Shown here: positions 1-8,287 of the stretch, in pieces
How positions within the stretch are numbered: the first letter of the stretch is position 1
Layout: every line of letters starts with the position of its first letter
Assembly (NCBI RefSeq): GCF_900240975.1
Contig: NZ_LT968775.1
Location: 1,724,715-1,788,714 of the forward strand
From: Mycobacterium sp. 4858
GTDB lineage: Bacteria; Actinomycetota; Actinomycetes; Mycobacteriales; Mycobacteriaceae
Reading direction: 5' to 3'
DNA: 64,000 bases
Translations under genes and position numbers: made by a program
Notes under the pieces: model-generated
Told to the model about the DNA's origin: nothing
What the model saw: only the letters and a program-made list of their open reading frames with translations
The model's database searches: none

Positions 1-327
1 GCGGCGGTCAACGCCGGCCTGGGCGCCCACCTCGGGGTGCGGTCGCTGTTCGAGGCGCCCACCATCCACCAGTTGGCGCCGCGCCTCGGCGACGACGGGG
101 CGGGGCGCACGCCGTTGACGGCGATCGAACGGCCCGCGGTGATTCCGTTGTCCTTCGCCCAATCCCGGCTGTGGTTCCTCGACCAATTGCAGGGACCGTC
201 GGCGGTGTACAACATGGCGGCGGCGCTGCGGCTGGACGGGCGCGTGGATGCCGACGCGTTCCATGCCGCACTGGGCGACGTGGTGGCCCGGCACGAAAGC
301 CTGCGCACGGTCTTCATCGCGGCCGAG
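1..327 (+). repeat. Inverted exact copy of an internal NRPS segment
   Basis: This stretch is the exact reverse complement of 28024-28350. It encodes, on the plus strand, the end of a carrier domain and the start of a condensation domain (for example [16 protein letters not shown]), open to the left edge. Identity stops at base 328 (C here, G expected), where the sequence becomes the 3' part of dinX on the other strand. It is either the end of a further NRPS copy lying to the left in inverted orientation, or a mis-join in a repetitive locus. Confidence 0.9.
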
Positions 328-1232
328 CGGGTCAGCGTGCTCATGTCGGATTTCTTCAGCTTCACGGTGACGGTGCGCGCGCCCCGGCCGTCGCGCAGCA
401 GGCGTTGGTGCGCGTGCTCGGCGATCGGGTCGATCGCCTCCCGCAGCTGCTCCAGGCTGGTCAGGTCGACGGCGAAGGTGGACTCGGAGCTGATCTGCTT
501 GGCTTCGGCGCGCTCGGCGACGGGGCGGTCGTCGACGCCCTGGGCCAGGCGGTGCAGCGCCGGCCCGATCGTCGCACCCAGTATGTTGGCGGCCTCGGCG
601 TCGGTCAGGGCGGCCAGGTTGCCGATCGTCTCGATGCCCAGCCGATTGAGCTTCTCCTCGGCGACCGGCCCGATGCCCCACAACCGCCGCACCGGCAACC
701 CGCCCAGCAGCGGCCGCTCCTCGGCGCGCCGGACCACCCGAACGCCGTCGGGCTTCGCCAGGCCCGACGCGATCTTGGCGATCTGCTTGCCCGAGCCGGC
801 GCCGACCGAGGCGATCAGGCCGGTCTCGTCGCGAACCCGTCGCCGCAGGTCCTCGCAGAACGCCTCAACCTCCTCGGACGACGCGCCCGCGAGGTGAGGC
901 GGCTCACCGAAGCCCTCGTCGAAGGACAGCTGCTCGACGACGGGCACCACGCTGCGCACGGCGTCGAAGACCCGTCGGCTGGCCACCCCGTACACCACGC
1001 CGCGCGGCGGCAACACCACCGCGGTCACCCCGATCAGGCGGCGGGCCTGATGCATCGGCATGGCCGAGCGGGCGCCGTACACGCGGGCCTCGTAGCTGGC
1101 GCCGGCCACCACACCACGCCCGCCCAGGCCGCCCACCAGCACCGGCCGCCCGCGCAGGGTCGGCCGGGTGAGTTGTTCCACCGAGGCGAAGAACGCATCC
1201 ATGTCCAGGTGCAGCACCCAACGGGACTCCAC
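328..1232 (-). pseudogene. dinX: DNA polymerase IV (DinX/DinB, Y-family), C-terminally truncated
   Basis: Y-family translesion DNA polymerase. The N-terminus [15 protein letters not shown] carries the first catalytic aspartate. A second acidic motif QLSFDE, the helix-hairpin-helix part ([19 protein letters not shown]) and the start of the little-finger region (DLTSLEQL) follow. The start is GTG at 1232, giving [10 protein letters not shown]. About 301 codons are present, whereas M. tuberculosis DinX has about 460. The frame runs into an inverted NRPS fragment at 327/328, so the rest of the little finger and the C-terminal tail, which usually carries the beta-clamp motif, are missing. The neighbouring ileS supports the dinX assignment, because Rv1536-Rv1537 are adjacent in M. 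tuberculosis. Truncation could be real or an assembly effect. Confidence 0.85.
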
Positions 1233-1238
1233 GCATCG

Positions 1239-1256
1239 ATGCTATGGGTCTAGCGT
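1239..1256. promoter_or_regulatory. Back-to-back -10 boxes for dinX and the membrane gene
   Basis: On the minus strand TAGCAT (1244-1239) lies 6 nt before the dinX GTG. On the plus strand TAGCGT (1251-1256) lies 8 nt before the ATG at 1265. Both fit the mycobacterial TANNNT -10 at leaderless spacing, so both messages would begin at or within a base or two of their start codons. No good -35 is seen for either. Confidence 0.5.
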
Positions 1257-1264
1257 CGTTGGGT

Positions 1265-1774
1265 ATGGAGGCTGACGGCACAGACGCACCGAAGTCTCGA
1301 TGGGAGCGGGTGCGCCATCAGTGGAACCAGCGGCTGCAGCCCGGTGAACAGGCCACGGTGCTGGCCTGGACGTCGTTCACCCTCACGTTCGCCGGGCTGC
1401 GGGCGCTCACGCATTGGATCCGGGCGGGCCATGGCCCCTCGGGGGGCGGTATGTCGTTGGGCGGGAAGCACTTTCACCACTACAACATCGGCATCGGGAT
1501 GCTGGCGACGGTGGGCGGCGTGGGGCTGCGCGGAACCGACAGGCAACGACGGCACCCGGCTGCGGCCATCGCCTACGGCGCCGCGAACGCCATGATCGTC
1601 GACGAGCTCGCGCTGCTGTTGGACCTCAAGGACGTCTACTGGGCACGGGACGGCCGCGAGAGCGTCGACGTCGCGGTCGGACTAATCGCCACCGGCGCGA
1701 CGGTCGTGGCAGGCATGCCGTTCTGGCCCCACGCCCACCGCGCGCTGCGCCCGCATTCCTCCGCGAGACTGTAA
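1265..1774 (+). CDS. Conserved hypothetical membrane protein with His-rich motif
   Basis: A 169-residue protein with about four hydrophobic stretches: VLAWTSFTLTFAGLRAL, YNIGIGMLATVGGVGL, AAIAYGAANAMIVDELALLL and VAVGLIATGATVVAGM. Between the first two is the motif GKHFHHYNIGIG, and after the third an acidic stretch DLKDVYWARDGRESVD. The clustered His and acidic residues could bind a metal, but this is inference and I do not recognise the family function. Start ATG 1265 (MEADGTD) was chosen over the in-frame start at 1244 because a TAGCGT -10 box sits 8 nt before it, which suits a leaderless message. The gene diverges from dinX and converges on the DUF559 gene; its stop codon lies inside a long palindrome. 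Confidence 0.7.
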   Translation: MEADGTDAPKSRWERVRHQWNQRLQPGEQATVLAWTSFTLTFAGLRALTHWIRAGHGPSGGGMSLGGKHFHHYNIGIGMLATVGGVGLRGTDRQRRHPAAAIAYGAANAMIVDELALLLDLKDVYWARDGRESVDVAVGLIATGATVVAGMPFWPHAHRALRPHSSARL

Positions 1775-1823
1775 CCAGCGACGAGTCTTCTCGAGAAACA
1801 CGTCGCTGGTTACAGTCTCGCGG
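1761..1823. terminator. Perfect 23-bp inverted repeat between convergent genes (copy 1)
   Basis: Arms 1761-1783 and 1801-1823 are perfectly complementary over 23 bp with a 17-nt spacer. The left arm contains the stop codon of the upstream membrane gene and the right arm abuts the stop of the DUF559 gene, so it can act as a bidirectional terminator. A degenerate copy of the same element, with the same spacer length, lies at 2716-2778. Confidence 0.8.
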
Positions 1824-2684
1824 TCAGCACGGGCAGCCCCTCGCCGCCAGGGCACTTCGCGCCCGCTCCACGACGACATCCGGTCGGTGTCGTAGCAGGT
1901 CGGCACCGACCCGGATCAAGCGCCATCCGCGTCGCTCCAGTTCTGCGGTGCGCTCGATGTCGTTGGCCCGGATTCGCGGGTCCGTCCAGTGCTGCGGCCC
2001 GTCGTATTCCACCCCGACGAGCCACGCCTCCCAGCCCATGTCGATCCTGGCCAGCACGGCGCCCCACACGTTGCGCACGACGATCTGAGTCTGCGGCCTG
2101 GGCAGACCCCCATGAATCAGCGCCAGCCGGGTCCTGGTCTCCTGGGGAGATTCGGCGCCGGCGTCGACGAGGGGCACCACCCTACGCAACTGCTTCATGC
2201 CGCGTGCGCCGCGGTGCTTGTCCATCAGCGGCCACACGTCTTCGGCGGCGAGGCCCGTCGCTCGTGCCAGGGCGTCCATGCGGATCACCGCGAGTGTCGA
2301 CCCCGGTCGCCGTCCCAGGTCGAAGGCAGTGCGGGCCGCCGATGTGACGGGTATGCCGTCGACCATCGTCACCTCTCCTGTCGCAAGTGTCTCGTTGCGG
2401 GTGACGATCAACGACGGCGGACGCGTGCGATCGCAGACCAGTTCGGCCGGGGAGTGCGGATCGATCCACTGGGCGCCGTGCAGGGCCGCGGCCGAGGTGC
2501 CCGCCACGACGGCTTGCTTACCGGACCACAACCACGCGGCGATCGCGCGGTCCCGCGCGGTCAATTCGCCACCGCGCCGCTGGTACACATTGCGGTAGAT
2601 CCGGGTGCACGAACGCCGGAGTTCACGTTGCGTCCACGCTCCCGCCCGAATGGCGTCGGTACCGACGAATGGCTCTGTGCTCAC
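1824..2684 (-). CDS. DUF559 / AbiEi-like protein, putative nuclease fold
   Basis: About 286 residues. The N-terminal half resembles the winged-helix type IV antitoxin (AbiEi-like) region found in many actinobacterial DUF559 proteins. The C-terminal part shows the DUF559/Vsr-like signature: GVEYDGPQHW, an acidic DIERTAELERRGW segment and LIRVGADLL, a restriction-endonuclease-like fold. The start is taken as GTG 2684 (V/MSTEPFVGTD); an upstream in-frame TTG at 2729 would place the start inside a palindrome arm and has no ribosome site. No partner toxin or restriction gene is adjacent. The gene is bracketed by two related palindromic elements (1761-1823 and 2716-2778), so it may have moved as a unit. 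Function is unknown. Confidence 0.7.
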   Translation of the reverse strand: MSTEPFVGTDAIRAGAWTQRELRRSCTRIYRNVYQRRGGELTARDRAIAAWLWSGKQAVVAGTSAAALHGAQWIDPHSPAELVCDRTRPPSLIVTRNETLATGEVTMVDGIPVTSAARTAFDLGRRPGSTLAVIRMDALARATGLAAEDVWPLMDKHRGARGMKQLRRVVPLVDAGAESPQETRTRLALIHGGLPRPQTQIVVRNVWGAVLARIDMGWEAWLVGVEYDGPQHWTDPRIRANDIERTAELERRGWRLIRVGADLLRHRPDVVVERARSALAARGCPC

Positions 2685-2715
2685 GACGGCAGGGTGCCAC
2701 GCCACGCCGACATGC

Positions 2716-2778
2716 CCGCGAGACTGCAACTAACGACGGCTCGTCTCGGGAAATGCGTCGCGGAATACAGTTTCGCGA
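2716..2778. repeat. Degenerate palindrome, copy 2 of the element at 1761-1823
   Basis: Arm 2716-2738 matches 20 of 23 bases of the left arm of copy 1, arm 2756-2778 matches about 18 of 23 of the right arm, and the 17-nt spacer is equal in length and similar in sequence. It lies between the ileS stop codon (2780) and the DUF559 start, so it may act as the ileS terminator. Confidence 0.75.
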
Positions 2779-2779
2779 C

Positions 2780-5700
2780 TCAGACCTTGGCGATGCTGAC
2801 CCGCACGCCGTCGCCGATGTCGACGCCGTCGGACGGCGCGCCGAATTCGAAACTGGTGGCCAGGATCTCACCGGCGATCAGGTCGCGATGGGTGCGCGCC
2901 CAGTCGGCCCGCTCGGGCGGCACCGACATCACGACAGAGATCCGGTCGGACACGTCGAGACCCGTGGATTTGCGGAGCTCCTGCAGCTCACGGATGCGGT
3001 CCTTGGCCCAGCCCTCGGCCTCCAGCTCCGGGGTGACCGTGCCGTCGAGCACCACCAGCCCGGCCCCGTCGGGCAGCGCCGCGGTGAACTCCGGGTCGGC
3101 GGCGACCAGCCGCGAGCTGTACTCCTCGGGTTGCAGCAGCGCGGGTCCCGCGGTCAGGGTGCCGTCGGGGTTGACGACGCCCTGCCCCGCCTTGACCGCC
3201 TTGATGGCGGCCTGCACGTCCTTGCCCAGCCGCGGGCCGGCGACGCGGGCGTTGACGGTGAGCTCGAACCGCCCGTAGGTGTCGATGGCGTCGGTCAGCT
3301 CGACGCTCTTGACGTTGAGCTCGTCGGCGATCAGGTCCGCGAACGGCTCCAGCCGCTGCGGGTTCTCCACCGCCACGGTCAATTTCGGCAGCGGCAGCCG
3401 CACCCGCAACTTCTTGGCCTTGCGCAGCGACGACGCCGCCGAGCACACCTCGCGGACCTGGTCCATCGCGGCGACCAGATCGGGGTCGGCCGGCAGCGCT
3501 TCGGCGTCGGGCCAGTCCGTGAGATGAACCGACCGCCCCCCGGTCAGGCCGCGCCAGATGATCTCGGTGACCGACGGCAGCAGCGGCGCGGCCAGCCGCG
3601 AGGTGACCTCGAGCACGGTGTGCAGGGTGTCGATGGCGTCGGGGTCCTCTTCCCAGAACCGCGAACGCGACCGGCGCACATACCAATTCGTCAGCGCCTC
3701 GGTGAACTGCCGCAAGTGCTCGCACGCCCTCGAGATGTCGCAGGTGTCCATCTCACGGGTGAGGTCGTCGCGCAGGCCGGCCAGCTTGGCCAGGATGTAG
3801 CGGTCCAGCACCTGACACGAATCAGTGCGCCAGGAACCGACTTTCGGCGCGTAGAGCGCCAGGAAGCTGTAGGCGTTCCACAGCGGCAGCAGGACCTGGC
3901 GCACGCCTTCGCGGATGCCCTGCTCGGTGACGATCAGGTTGCCGCCGCGCAGAATGGGCGAGGCCATCAGGAACCACCGCATGGCGTCGGAGCCGTCCCG
4001 GTCGAACACCTCCGAGACGTCGGGGTAGTTGCGCAGCGACTTGCTCATCTTCTGCCCATCGGAGCCCAGCACGATCCCGTGCGCGACACAGGTTTTGAAG
4101 GCCGGCCGGTCGAACAGCGCGGTGGCCAGCACGTGCAGCGTGTAGAACCAGCCGCGGGTCTGGCCGATGTACTCCACGATGAAGTCGCCCGGGTAATGGG
4201 TGTCGAACCACTCGCGGTTCTCGAACGGGTAGTGCACCTGGGCGTACGGCATCGAGCCCGAGTCGAACCACACGTCGAGCACGTCCGGGATGCGCCGCAT
4301 GGTGCTGCGGCCGGTCGGGTCGTCCGGGTTCGGGCGGGTCAGCTCGTCGATGTAGGGCCGGTGCAGGTTGGTCGGCCGCACCCCGAAGTCGCGTTCCAGC
4401 TCGTCAAGGCTGCCGTAGACGTCGATGCGCGGGTAGGCCGGGTCGTCGGACTTCCACACCGGAATGGGGCTGCCCCAGTAGCGGTTTCGCGAGATCGACC
4501 AGTCGCGGGCGCCCTGCAGCCACTTGCCGAACTGGCCGTCCTTGACGTGCTCGGGATACCAGGTGATCTGCTGGTTGAGTTCCACCATGCGGTCGCGGAA
4601 CGCGGTGACGGTGACGAACCAGGACGACACCGCCCGGTAGATCAGCGGATTGCGGCACCGCCAGCAGTGCGGGTAGGGGTGCTCGTAGGTCTCGTGGCGC
4701 ACCAACACCGCGCCGTTGGCCGCCGCCGGGCCGCTGCCGTTCTTCAGGTCGCGGATGATGTGCGGGTTGGCGTCGAAGACGTGCTGCCCGCGGTAATCCG
4801 GGACGCTGGCGTCGAAACGGCCCTTGGAGTCGACCGGGGTGACCGGCACGATGCCCACCTTGTCGGTGGTCGCCATGTCGTCCTCGCCGTAGGCCGGCGC
4901 CATGTGCACGATGCCGGTGCCGTCCTCGGTGGTGACGAACTCCCCGGGCAGCACCTGAAAAGCCTTGGGGCTGTCCATGAAATACGGGAACGGCGGCAGG
5001 TAGCGGGTGCCGAGCAGGTCGGCACCGCTGTAGGTGCCCAGTATCTCGGGTTCTTCGCCCAACTCGCGGGCGTAGGCGGCCAGCCGCGGCTGGGCCAGCA
5101 CGAAGCGGTGCTCGCCGGCCCGGACCTCGACGTAGGTGACCTCGGGGTTGACCGCGACCGCCAGGTTCGACGGCAGGGTCCACGGCGTCGTCGTCCACAC
5201 CAGCAGGTGCGCGCCGTCCAGCGCGCCGCCCACGACCTTGAATCCGACGGTCAGCGCGGGGTCCTGGCGGCTCTGGTAGACGTCGTCGTCCATGCGCAAT
5301 TCGTGGTTGGACAACGGGGTTTCGTCACGCCAGCAGTACGGCAGGACGCGGTAGCCCTCGTAGGCCAGGCCCTTGTCCCACAGCTGTTTGAACGCCCAAA
5401 TCACCGACTCCATGTAGGACAGGTCGAGCGTCTTGTAGTCGTTGTCGAAATCGACCCAGCGGGCCTGGCGGGTGACATAGGCCCGCCACTCGTCGGTGTA
5501 GCGCAGCACCGATTCACGGCACGCGTCGTTGAACGCGGCGATCCCCATGTCGTCGATCTGCGATTTGTCGTTGATGCCCAGCTGGCGCTCGACCTCGAGT
5601 TCGGCGGGCAACCCGTGGGTGTCCCAGCCGAAGCGACGCTCCACCTTGTAGCCGCGCATGGTGCGATACCGCGGCACGATGTCCTTCACGTAGCCGGTGA

Positions 5701-5905
5701 GCAGATGCCCGTAGTGCGGCAGCCCATTGGCGAACGGCGGCCCGTCGTAGAAGACGTACTCCGGGGCGTCGTCGCGGCGGGCGATGCTGGCCCGGAAGGT
5801 GTCATCGCCGGCCCAGTAGTCGAGGACCTCGAGTTCGAGGGCCGGGAAATCCGGCGAGCCACCGGCCGGTTTGGGGTAGGCCGTGGCGTCAGCGTTATCG
5901 GTCAC
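2780..5905 (-). CDS. ileS: Isoleucyl-tRNA synthetase
   Basis: Class I aminoacyl-tRNA synthetase that charges tRNA-Ile in the cytoplasm. The HIGH motif appears as HYGH (residues 64-67) and KMSKS (DGQKMSKS) lies near residue 617. An editing domain ([30 protein letters not shown]) lies between them, followed by an anticodon-binding C-terminus. The start is GTG 5905 ([14 protein letters not shown]). It gives 1041 residues, equal to the M. tuberculosis enzyme as I recall it, and AGGAG lies a little upstream; an in-frame ATG at 5944 would add 13 residues inside the T-box leader. The gene is preceded by a T-box leader and its own -10 box, so expression should respond to uncharged tRNA-Ile. Confidence 0.97.
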   Translation of the reverse strand: MTDNADATAYPKPAGGSPDFPALELEVLDYWAGDDTFRASIARRDDAPEYVFYDGPPFANGLPHYGHLLTGYVKDIVPRYRTMRGYKVERRFGWDTHGLPAELEVERQLGINDKSQIDDMGIAAFNDACRESVLRYTDEWRAYVTRQARWVDFDNDYKTLDLSYMESVIWAFKQLWDKGLAYEGYRVLPYCWRDETPLSNHELRMDDDVYQSRQDPALTVGFKVVGGALDGAHLLVWTTTPWTLPSNLAVAVNPEVTYVEVRAGEHRFVLAQPRLAAYARELGEEPEILGTYSGADLLGTRYLPPFPYFMDSPKAFQVLPGEFVTTEDGTGIVHMAPAYGEDDMATTDKVGIVPVTPVDSKGRFDASVPDYRGQHVFDANPHIIRDLKNGSGPAAANGAVLVRHETYEHPYPHCWRCRNPLIYRAVSSWFVTVTAFRDRMVELNQQITWYPEHVKDGQFGKWLQGARDWSISRNRYWGSPIPVWKSDDPAYPRIDVYGSLDELERDFGVRPTNLHRPYIDELTRPNPDDPTGRSTMRRIPDVLDVWFDSGSMPYAQVHYPFENREWFDTHYPGDFIVEYIGQTRGWFYTLHVLATALFDRPAFKTCVAHGIVLGSDGQKMSKSLRNYPDVSEVFDRDGSDAMRWFLMASPILRGGNLIVTEQGIREGVRQVLLPLWNAYSFLALYAPKVGSWRTDSCQVLDRYILAKLAGLRDDLTREMDTCDISRACEHLRQFTEALTNWYVRRSRSRFWEEDPDAIDTLHTVLEVTSRLAAPLLPSVTEIIWRGLTGGRSVHLTDWPDAEALPADPDLVAAMDQVREVCSAASSLRKAKKLRVRLPLPKLTVAVENPQRLEPFADLIADELNVKSVELTDAIDTYGRFELTVNARVAGPRLGKDVQAAIKAVKAGQGVVNPDGTLTAGPALLQPEEYSSRLVAADPEFTAALPDGAGLVVLDGTVTPELEAEGWAKDRIRELQELRKSTGLDVSDRISVVMSVPPERADWARTHRDLIAGEILATSFEFGAPSDGVDIGDGVRVSIAKV

Positions 5906-5944
5906 GTGGTGCGTCGTCTCCTGTGCCTCAGTGCCGTTGAGCAC

Positions 5945-6131
5945 TGGTAGCGCCTACTGGGGACGACGACGCGCTGCCTGCGCGAGCGCCGCGGTACCAC
6001 CCCGCTTGCCACACCGCGCGTGGCCGCTCGTTGGAGGCTGTGACGGGCCCACCCGTTCGGTTCTACTGAGCCGGCTCGCGAAGCCGGCGGTTCTTCCGAA
6101 GGCTCCCCGGTGATGCCGGATCGACGCCAGT
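5945..6131 (-). promoter_or_regulatory. T-box riboswitch leader of ileS
   Basis: The minus strand carries the T-box core GGTGGTACCGCG (6001-5990), which pairs with the 3' end of uncharged tRNA. Upstream, the segment GCATCACCGGGGAGCC holds AUC (6114-6112) as the likely isoleucine specifier codon. A hairpin of GCCGGC arms lies between them. T-box control of ileS, acting on translation, is established in actinobacteria including M. tuberculosis. No U-tract follows the T-box, in line with that mode. Confidence 0.88.
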
Positions 6132-6137
6132 GGCTCG

Positions 6138-6143
6138 ATTCTA
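6138..6143 (-). promoter_or_regulatory. -10 box (TAGAAT) of the ileS T-box transcript
   Basis: TAGAAT on the minus strand fits TANNNT and would start transcription near 6131, just ahead of the T-box. It lies 15 bp beyond the terminator stem at 6159-6209. No clear -35 is present. Confidence 0.5.
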
Positions 6144-6158
6144 CTCAGGCGAAGCACC

Positions 6159-6209
6159 CCAAGGGGCTACCTGGCCTCAGGAAACACCTGCGGCCGGGTA
6201 GCCCCTTGG
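6159..6209 (-). terminator. Strong hairpin downstream of the Rv1535-like gene
   Basis: Arms 6159-6176 and 6192-6209 pair over 18 bp with one mismatch around a 15-nt loop. It lies 27 bp past the stop of the small upstream gene and before the ileS promoter. There is no U-tract, which is common for actinobacterial terminators. Confidence 0.7.
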
Positions 6210-6236
6210 AGCCTTGGTTGGTCGCTGCCCATCGGA

Positions 6237-6488
6237 TCAGGCCTGAATTTCGAGCACTCCGACGCGCCACAGCGCCGCGTAGACGTGGCGCAGCGGGACG
6301 CTGAGCAGCCGGGTGGCGCCCTCCACCAGCGGGTCGCCGGCGAGCACGGGCTGCTTGTTGACCTGGCGGGCGGCCTTCTTGGGCGCCGGGGCCGCAACGG
6401 CGGCCTGCGTCGCGTCGACGTCGCGCACCACCCTCAGCGTGCGGGCGGGCGCTACGGTCACCACTTCGTCGTGCAGGGCTACGGTCAT
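6237..6488 (-). CDS. Small Rv1535-like protein under M-box control
   Basis: An 83-residue protein (MTVALHDEVVTVAPARTL...), with a basic Ala/Lys-rich middle (APAPKKAARQVNKQ) and a hydrophobic, amphipathic end (GATRLLSVPLRHVYAALW). The ribosome site TAGGAGG precedes ATG 6488 at good spacing. Position next to ileS, length and M-box leader all match Rv1535 of M. tuberculosis, whose function is unknown as far as I know. Control by the magnesium riboswitch upstream implies expression when Mg2+ is scarce. No transmembrane segment of transporter type is seen, so it is not itself an MgtE/CorA-like transporter. Confidence 0.8.
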   Translation of the reverse strand: MTVALHDEVVTVAPARTLRVVRDVDATQAAVAAPAPKKAARQVNKQPVLAGDPLVEGATRLLSVPLRHVYAALWRVGVLEIQA

Positions 6489-6761
6489 GGTCGCCTCCTA
6501 GGCGGGGTTCGGCAAAACGGGGACTAATTGGACTGACGTGTCCCGTCCCGTCGCGGTTCCGATCCTTGAGAACGCTTGGCCGACAAGCCACTTGGCGTTG
6601 CGACGACTCAGCCGAGAACGTCGTGCCGGAGATCGGACAGGGACGAGACGGAGTTCGGACTTCGACCCGGACTGTCGCTGGAACTCATGTGTCCCTCACC
6701 TCCTCGCGGTCACGACGCGCGCGGTGATCCGCACGCGATTTTTGCGCGCAGCACGAGGAGC

Positions 6762-6782
6762 AGAAAACCCGGCATGGCCGGA
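6762..6782 (-). terminator. Intrinsic terminator of the M-box expression platform
   Basis: On the minus strand a short CCGGC-CAT-GCCGG hairpin is followed at once by a T-rich run (GTTTTCT). It begins a few bases after the aptamer's 3' strand, where a Mg2+-dependent terminator is expected. It is one of the few U-tract terminators in this high-GC region. Confidence 0.65.
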
Positions 6783-6788
6783 GGATCC

Positions 6789-6952
6789 GCACCCCTCTCG
6801 TCAGAGCTTCGGCACCACACGACGTGTCCGGTGTCCCGGAAGCCACCTGGGCTCAACCCTTAAGCCGGGAGGAGCTGTCCTGACCCGGGGCGTCTTTCGA
6901 CGTTCGGGGTCAGTGGCCTGTATTCGTGTAGACGCCTCACCTAACGAGGTGC
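6789..6952 (-). promoter_or_regulatory. M-box (ykoK) magnesium riboswitch aptamer
   Basis: The minus strand shows conserved M-box blocks in order: CTCGTTAGGTGAGGC, ACGAATACAGGCCACTG, GTCGAAAGACGCC and GCCGAAGCTCTGACGAG. The closing stem pairs GCACCTCGT at the 5' end (6952) with ACGAGAGGGGTGC at the 3' end (6789). An M-box upstream of Rv1535 is known in M. tuberculosis. Mg2+ binding would favour the terminator at 6762-6782 and reduce expression of the gene at 6488-6237. Confidence 0.93.
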
Positions 6953-6963
6953 TTACCCGACCG

Positions 6964-6992
6964 ATAATGCACGACGGGTCCGACAGGGTCAA
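6964..6992 (-). promoter_or_regulatory. Promoter of the M-box transcript
   Basis: On the minus strand TTGACC (6992-6987) and CATTAT (6969-6964) are separated by exactly 17 bp, a good housekeeping-sigma arrangement. The expected start is about 6957, a few bases before the aptamer. Confidence 0.65.
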
Positions 6993-7125
6993 ACTCCTCC
7001 GCGCAGCGTTTCCCAATCTTTACGGGTTTCCGGGGCGGGCACACAGGATTCAGTCAGGTTGACGCCATGAGCTGGGCGGATAGCCACCCCCGTTGGGCGC
7101 CGGTTGTTCACCTCGCGTTTGCCGG

Positions 7126-7142
7126 GCCGCCGCGCAGGCGGC
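7126..7142 (-). terminator. Hairpin after the nitronate monooxygenase-like gene
   Basis: GCCGCC and GGCGGC (7126-7131 and 7137-7142) form a 6-bp GC stem with a 5-nt loop, 14 bp beyond the stop codon at 7157. There is no U-tract. Confidence 0.5.
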
Positions 7143-7156
7143 TCAAACACGGCTGA

Positions 7157-8281
7157 TCAGCCCTCAACGAGGCCGTCGAGCCGCCCGACGGTGTCGATGA
7201 ACTCCTCGACCATGTCGAGCACCACCGTTCGCGCAGGGCGAACCCGGTCGAGCGAGCCCACCACCTGGCCGACGAAGTAGGTGGCCAGCTCGCGCGCCTT
7301 GGCGCCGGGGTGCGCGGCCGCGGAGTTGATCCGCACCTGCGGCTCGGTGACCAGCGCGGTCTGCAGCGGCATGCCGAGCGGGTCGGGCTTGTCGGGCCGG
7401 TCCCACTCGTCGGTCCAGGCCGTGCGCAGCATCCGCGCCGGCTTGCCCGTCATCGAGCGCGACCGCACCGTGTCCGAGGAGGTGGCGGCCAGGAACTTGT
7501 CCTTGACCACCGGCGGCGTCTCGGCTTCTTCGGTGGTCAGCCACACCGACCCGCACCACACGCCTTCGGCGCCCAGGGCCAGTGCTGCCGCGATCTGGCG
7601 GCCGCGGGCGATCCCGCCCGCGGCCAGCACGGGGACGGGCGCCACGGCGTCGACGACCTCGGGGACCAGGACCATGGTGGCGACCTCGCCGGTGTGTCCC
7701 CCGGCCTCGGTGCCCTGGGCCACGATCAGGTCGACGCCGGCGGCGGCGTGCCGTTGCGCGTGGCGGGTGGTACCGGCCAACGCGGCCACCAGCACGCCGC
7801 GGTCGTGGGCGCGTTCGACGAGGTCGGCCGGCGGCGGCCCGAGCGCGCTGGCGATCAGCCGGATGTCGTGATCGAACGCCACGTCCAGTAGCGGCTCGTA
7901 GCCCTTGGGCGAGATGTTGAGGCCGCCGGCGGAGGCCCGCAACTCCTGGGCCGGTGCGGTGATGCCGTAGCGGGCCAGGATGTCGTCGACGAACGCGCGG
8001 TGCTCCTCGGGCAGCCGCGCCCGCGCCTGCTTGGAGTCGATGCCGCCCTCGTCCGAACCGACGTACTTGGGCGGCAGCAGCAGGTCGACCCCGAACGGTT
8101 TGCCGCCCGTCTGCTCTTCGATCCAGGTCAGCTCGTTCTGCAACCGCTGGGGGCTGTGCGCCACCGCGCCGAGGATGCCGAAGCCCCCGGCATTGGTCAC
8201 GGCGGCCACCACGTCGCGGCAGTGGCTGAACGCGCAGATGGGAAACTCGACGCCGAGCATTTCGGCAACTCTGGTACGCAT
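7157..8281 (-). CDS. Nitronate monooxygenase / 2-nitropropane dioxygenase-like flavoprotein (Rv1533-like)
   Basis: A 374-residue TIM-barrel FMN enzyme of the nitronate monooxygenase/FabK-like family. Visible family features are the N-terminal MLGVEFPICAF, TNAGGFGILGA near residue 30, a VAQGTEAGGHTGEV block and the phosphate-binding AAGGIARGRQIAAALALGA. These enzymes oxidise alkyl nitronates or act as NAD(P)H:FMN oxidoreductases; the physiological substrate is not predictable here. Length and place match Rv1533 of M. tuberculosis. The TetR gene that follows it there (Rv1534) is absent here and a PKS operon begins instead. The start ATG 8281 lies 6 nt from a TAGCGT -10 box, so the message is probably leaderless. 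Confidence 0.85.
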   Translation of the reverse strand: MRTRVAEMLGVEFPICAFSHCRDVVAAVTNAGGFGILGAVAHSPQRLQNELTWIEEQTGGKPFGVDLLLPPKYVGSDEGGIDSKQARARLPEEHRAFVDDILARYGITAPAQELRASAGGLNISPKGYEPLLDVAFDHDIRLIASALGPPPADLVERAHDRGVLVAALAGTTRHAQRHAAAGVDLIVAQGTEAGGHTGEVATMVLVPEVVDAVAPVPVLAAGGIARGRQIAAALALGAEGVWCGSVWLTTEEAETPPVVKDKFLAATSSDTVRSRSMTGKPARMLRTAWTDEWDRPDKPDPLGMPLQTALVTEPQVRINSAAAHPGAKARELATYFVGQVVGSLDRVRPARTVVLDMVEEFIDTVGRLDGLVEG

Positions 8282-8287
8282 TGCCTG

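Noticed and set aside
37..897. Plus-strand open frame running from the NRPS fragment into dinX antisense
   Set aside because: It crosses the 327/328 join and its second half is the complement of dinX, so it is a chimera without a real product.
2669..5950. 1093-codon plus-strand frame opposite ileS
   Set aside because: It is the complement of ileS. High-GC genes give long antisense frames, and it has no recognisable domain.
6538..7062. Short plus-strand frames across the M-box region
   Set aside because: The sequence is explained by a riboswitch and its promoter on the other strand.
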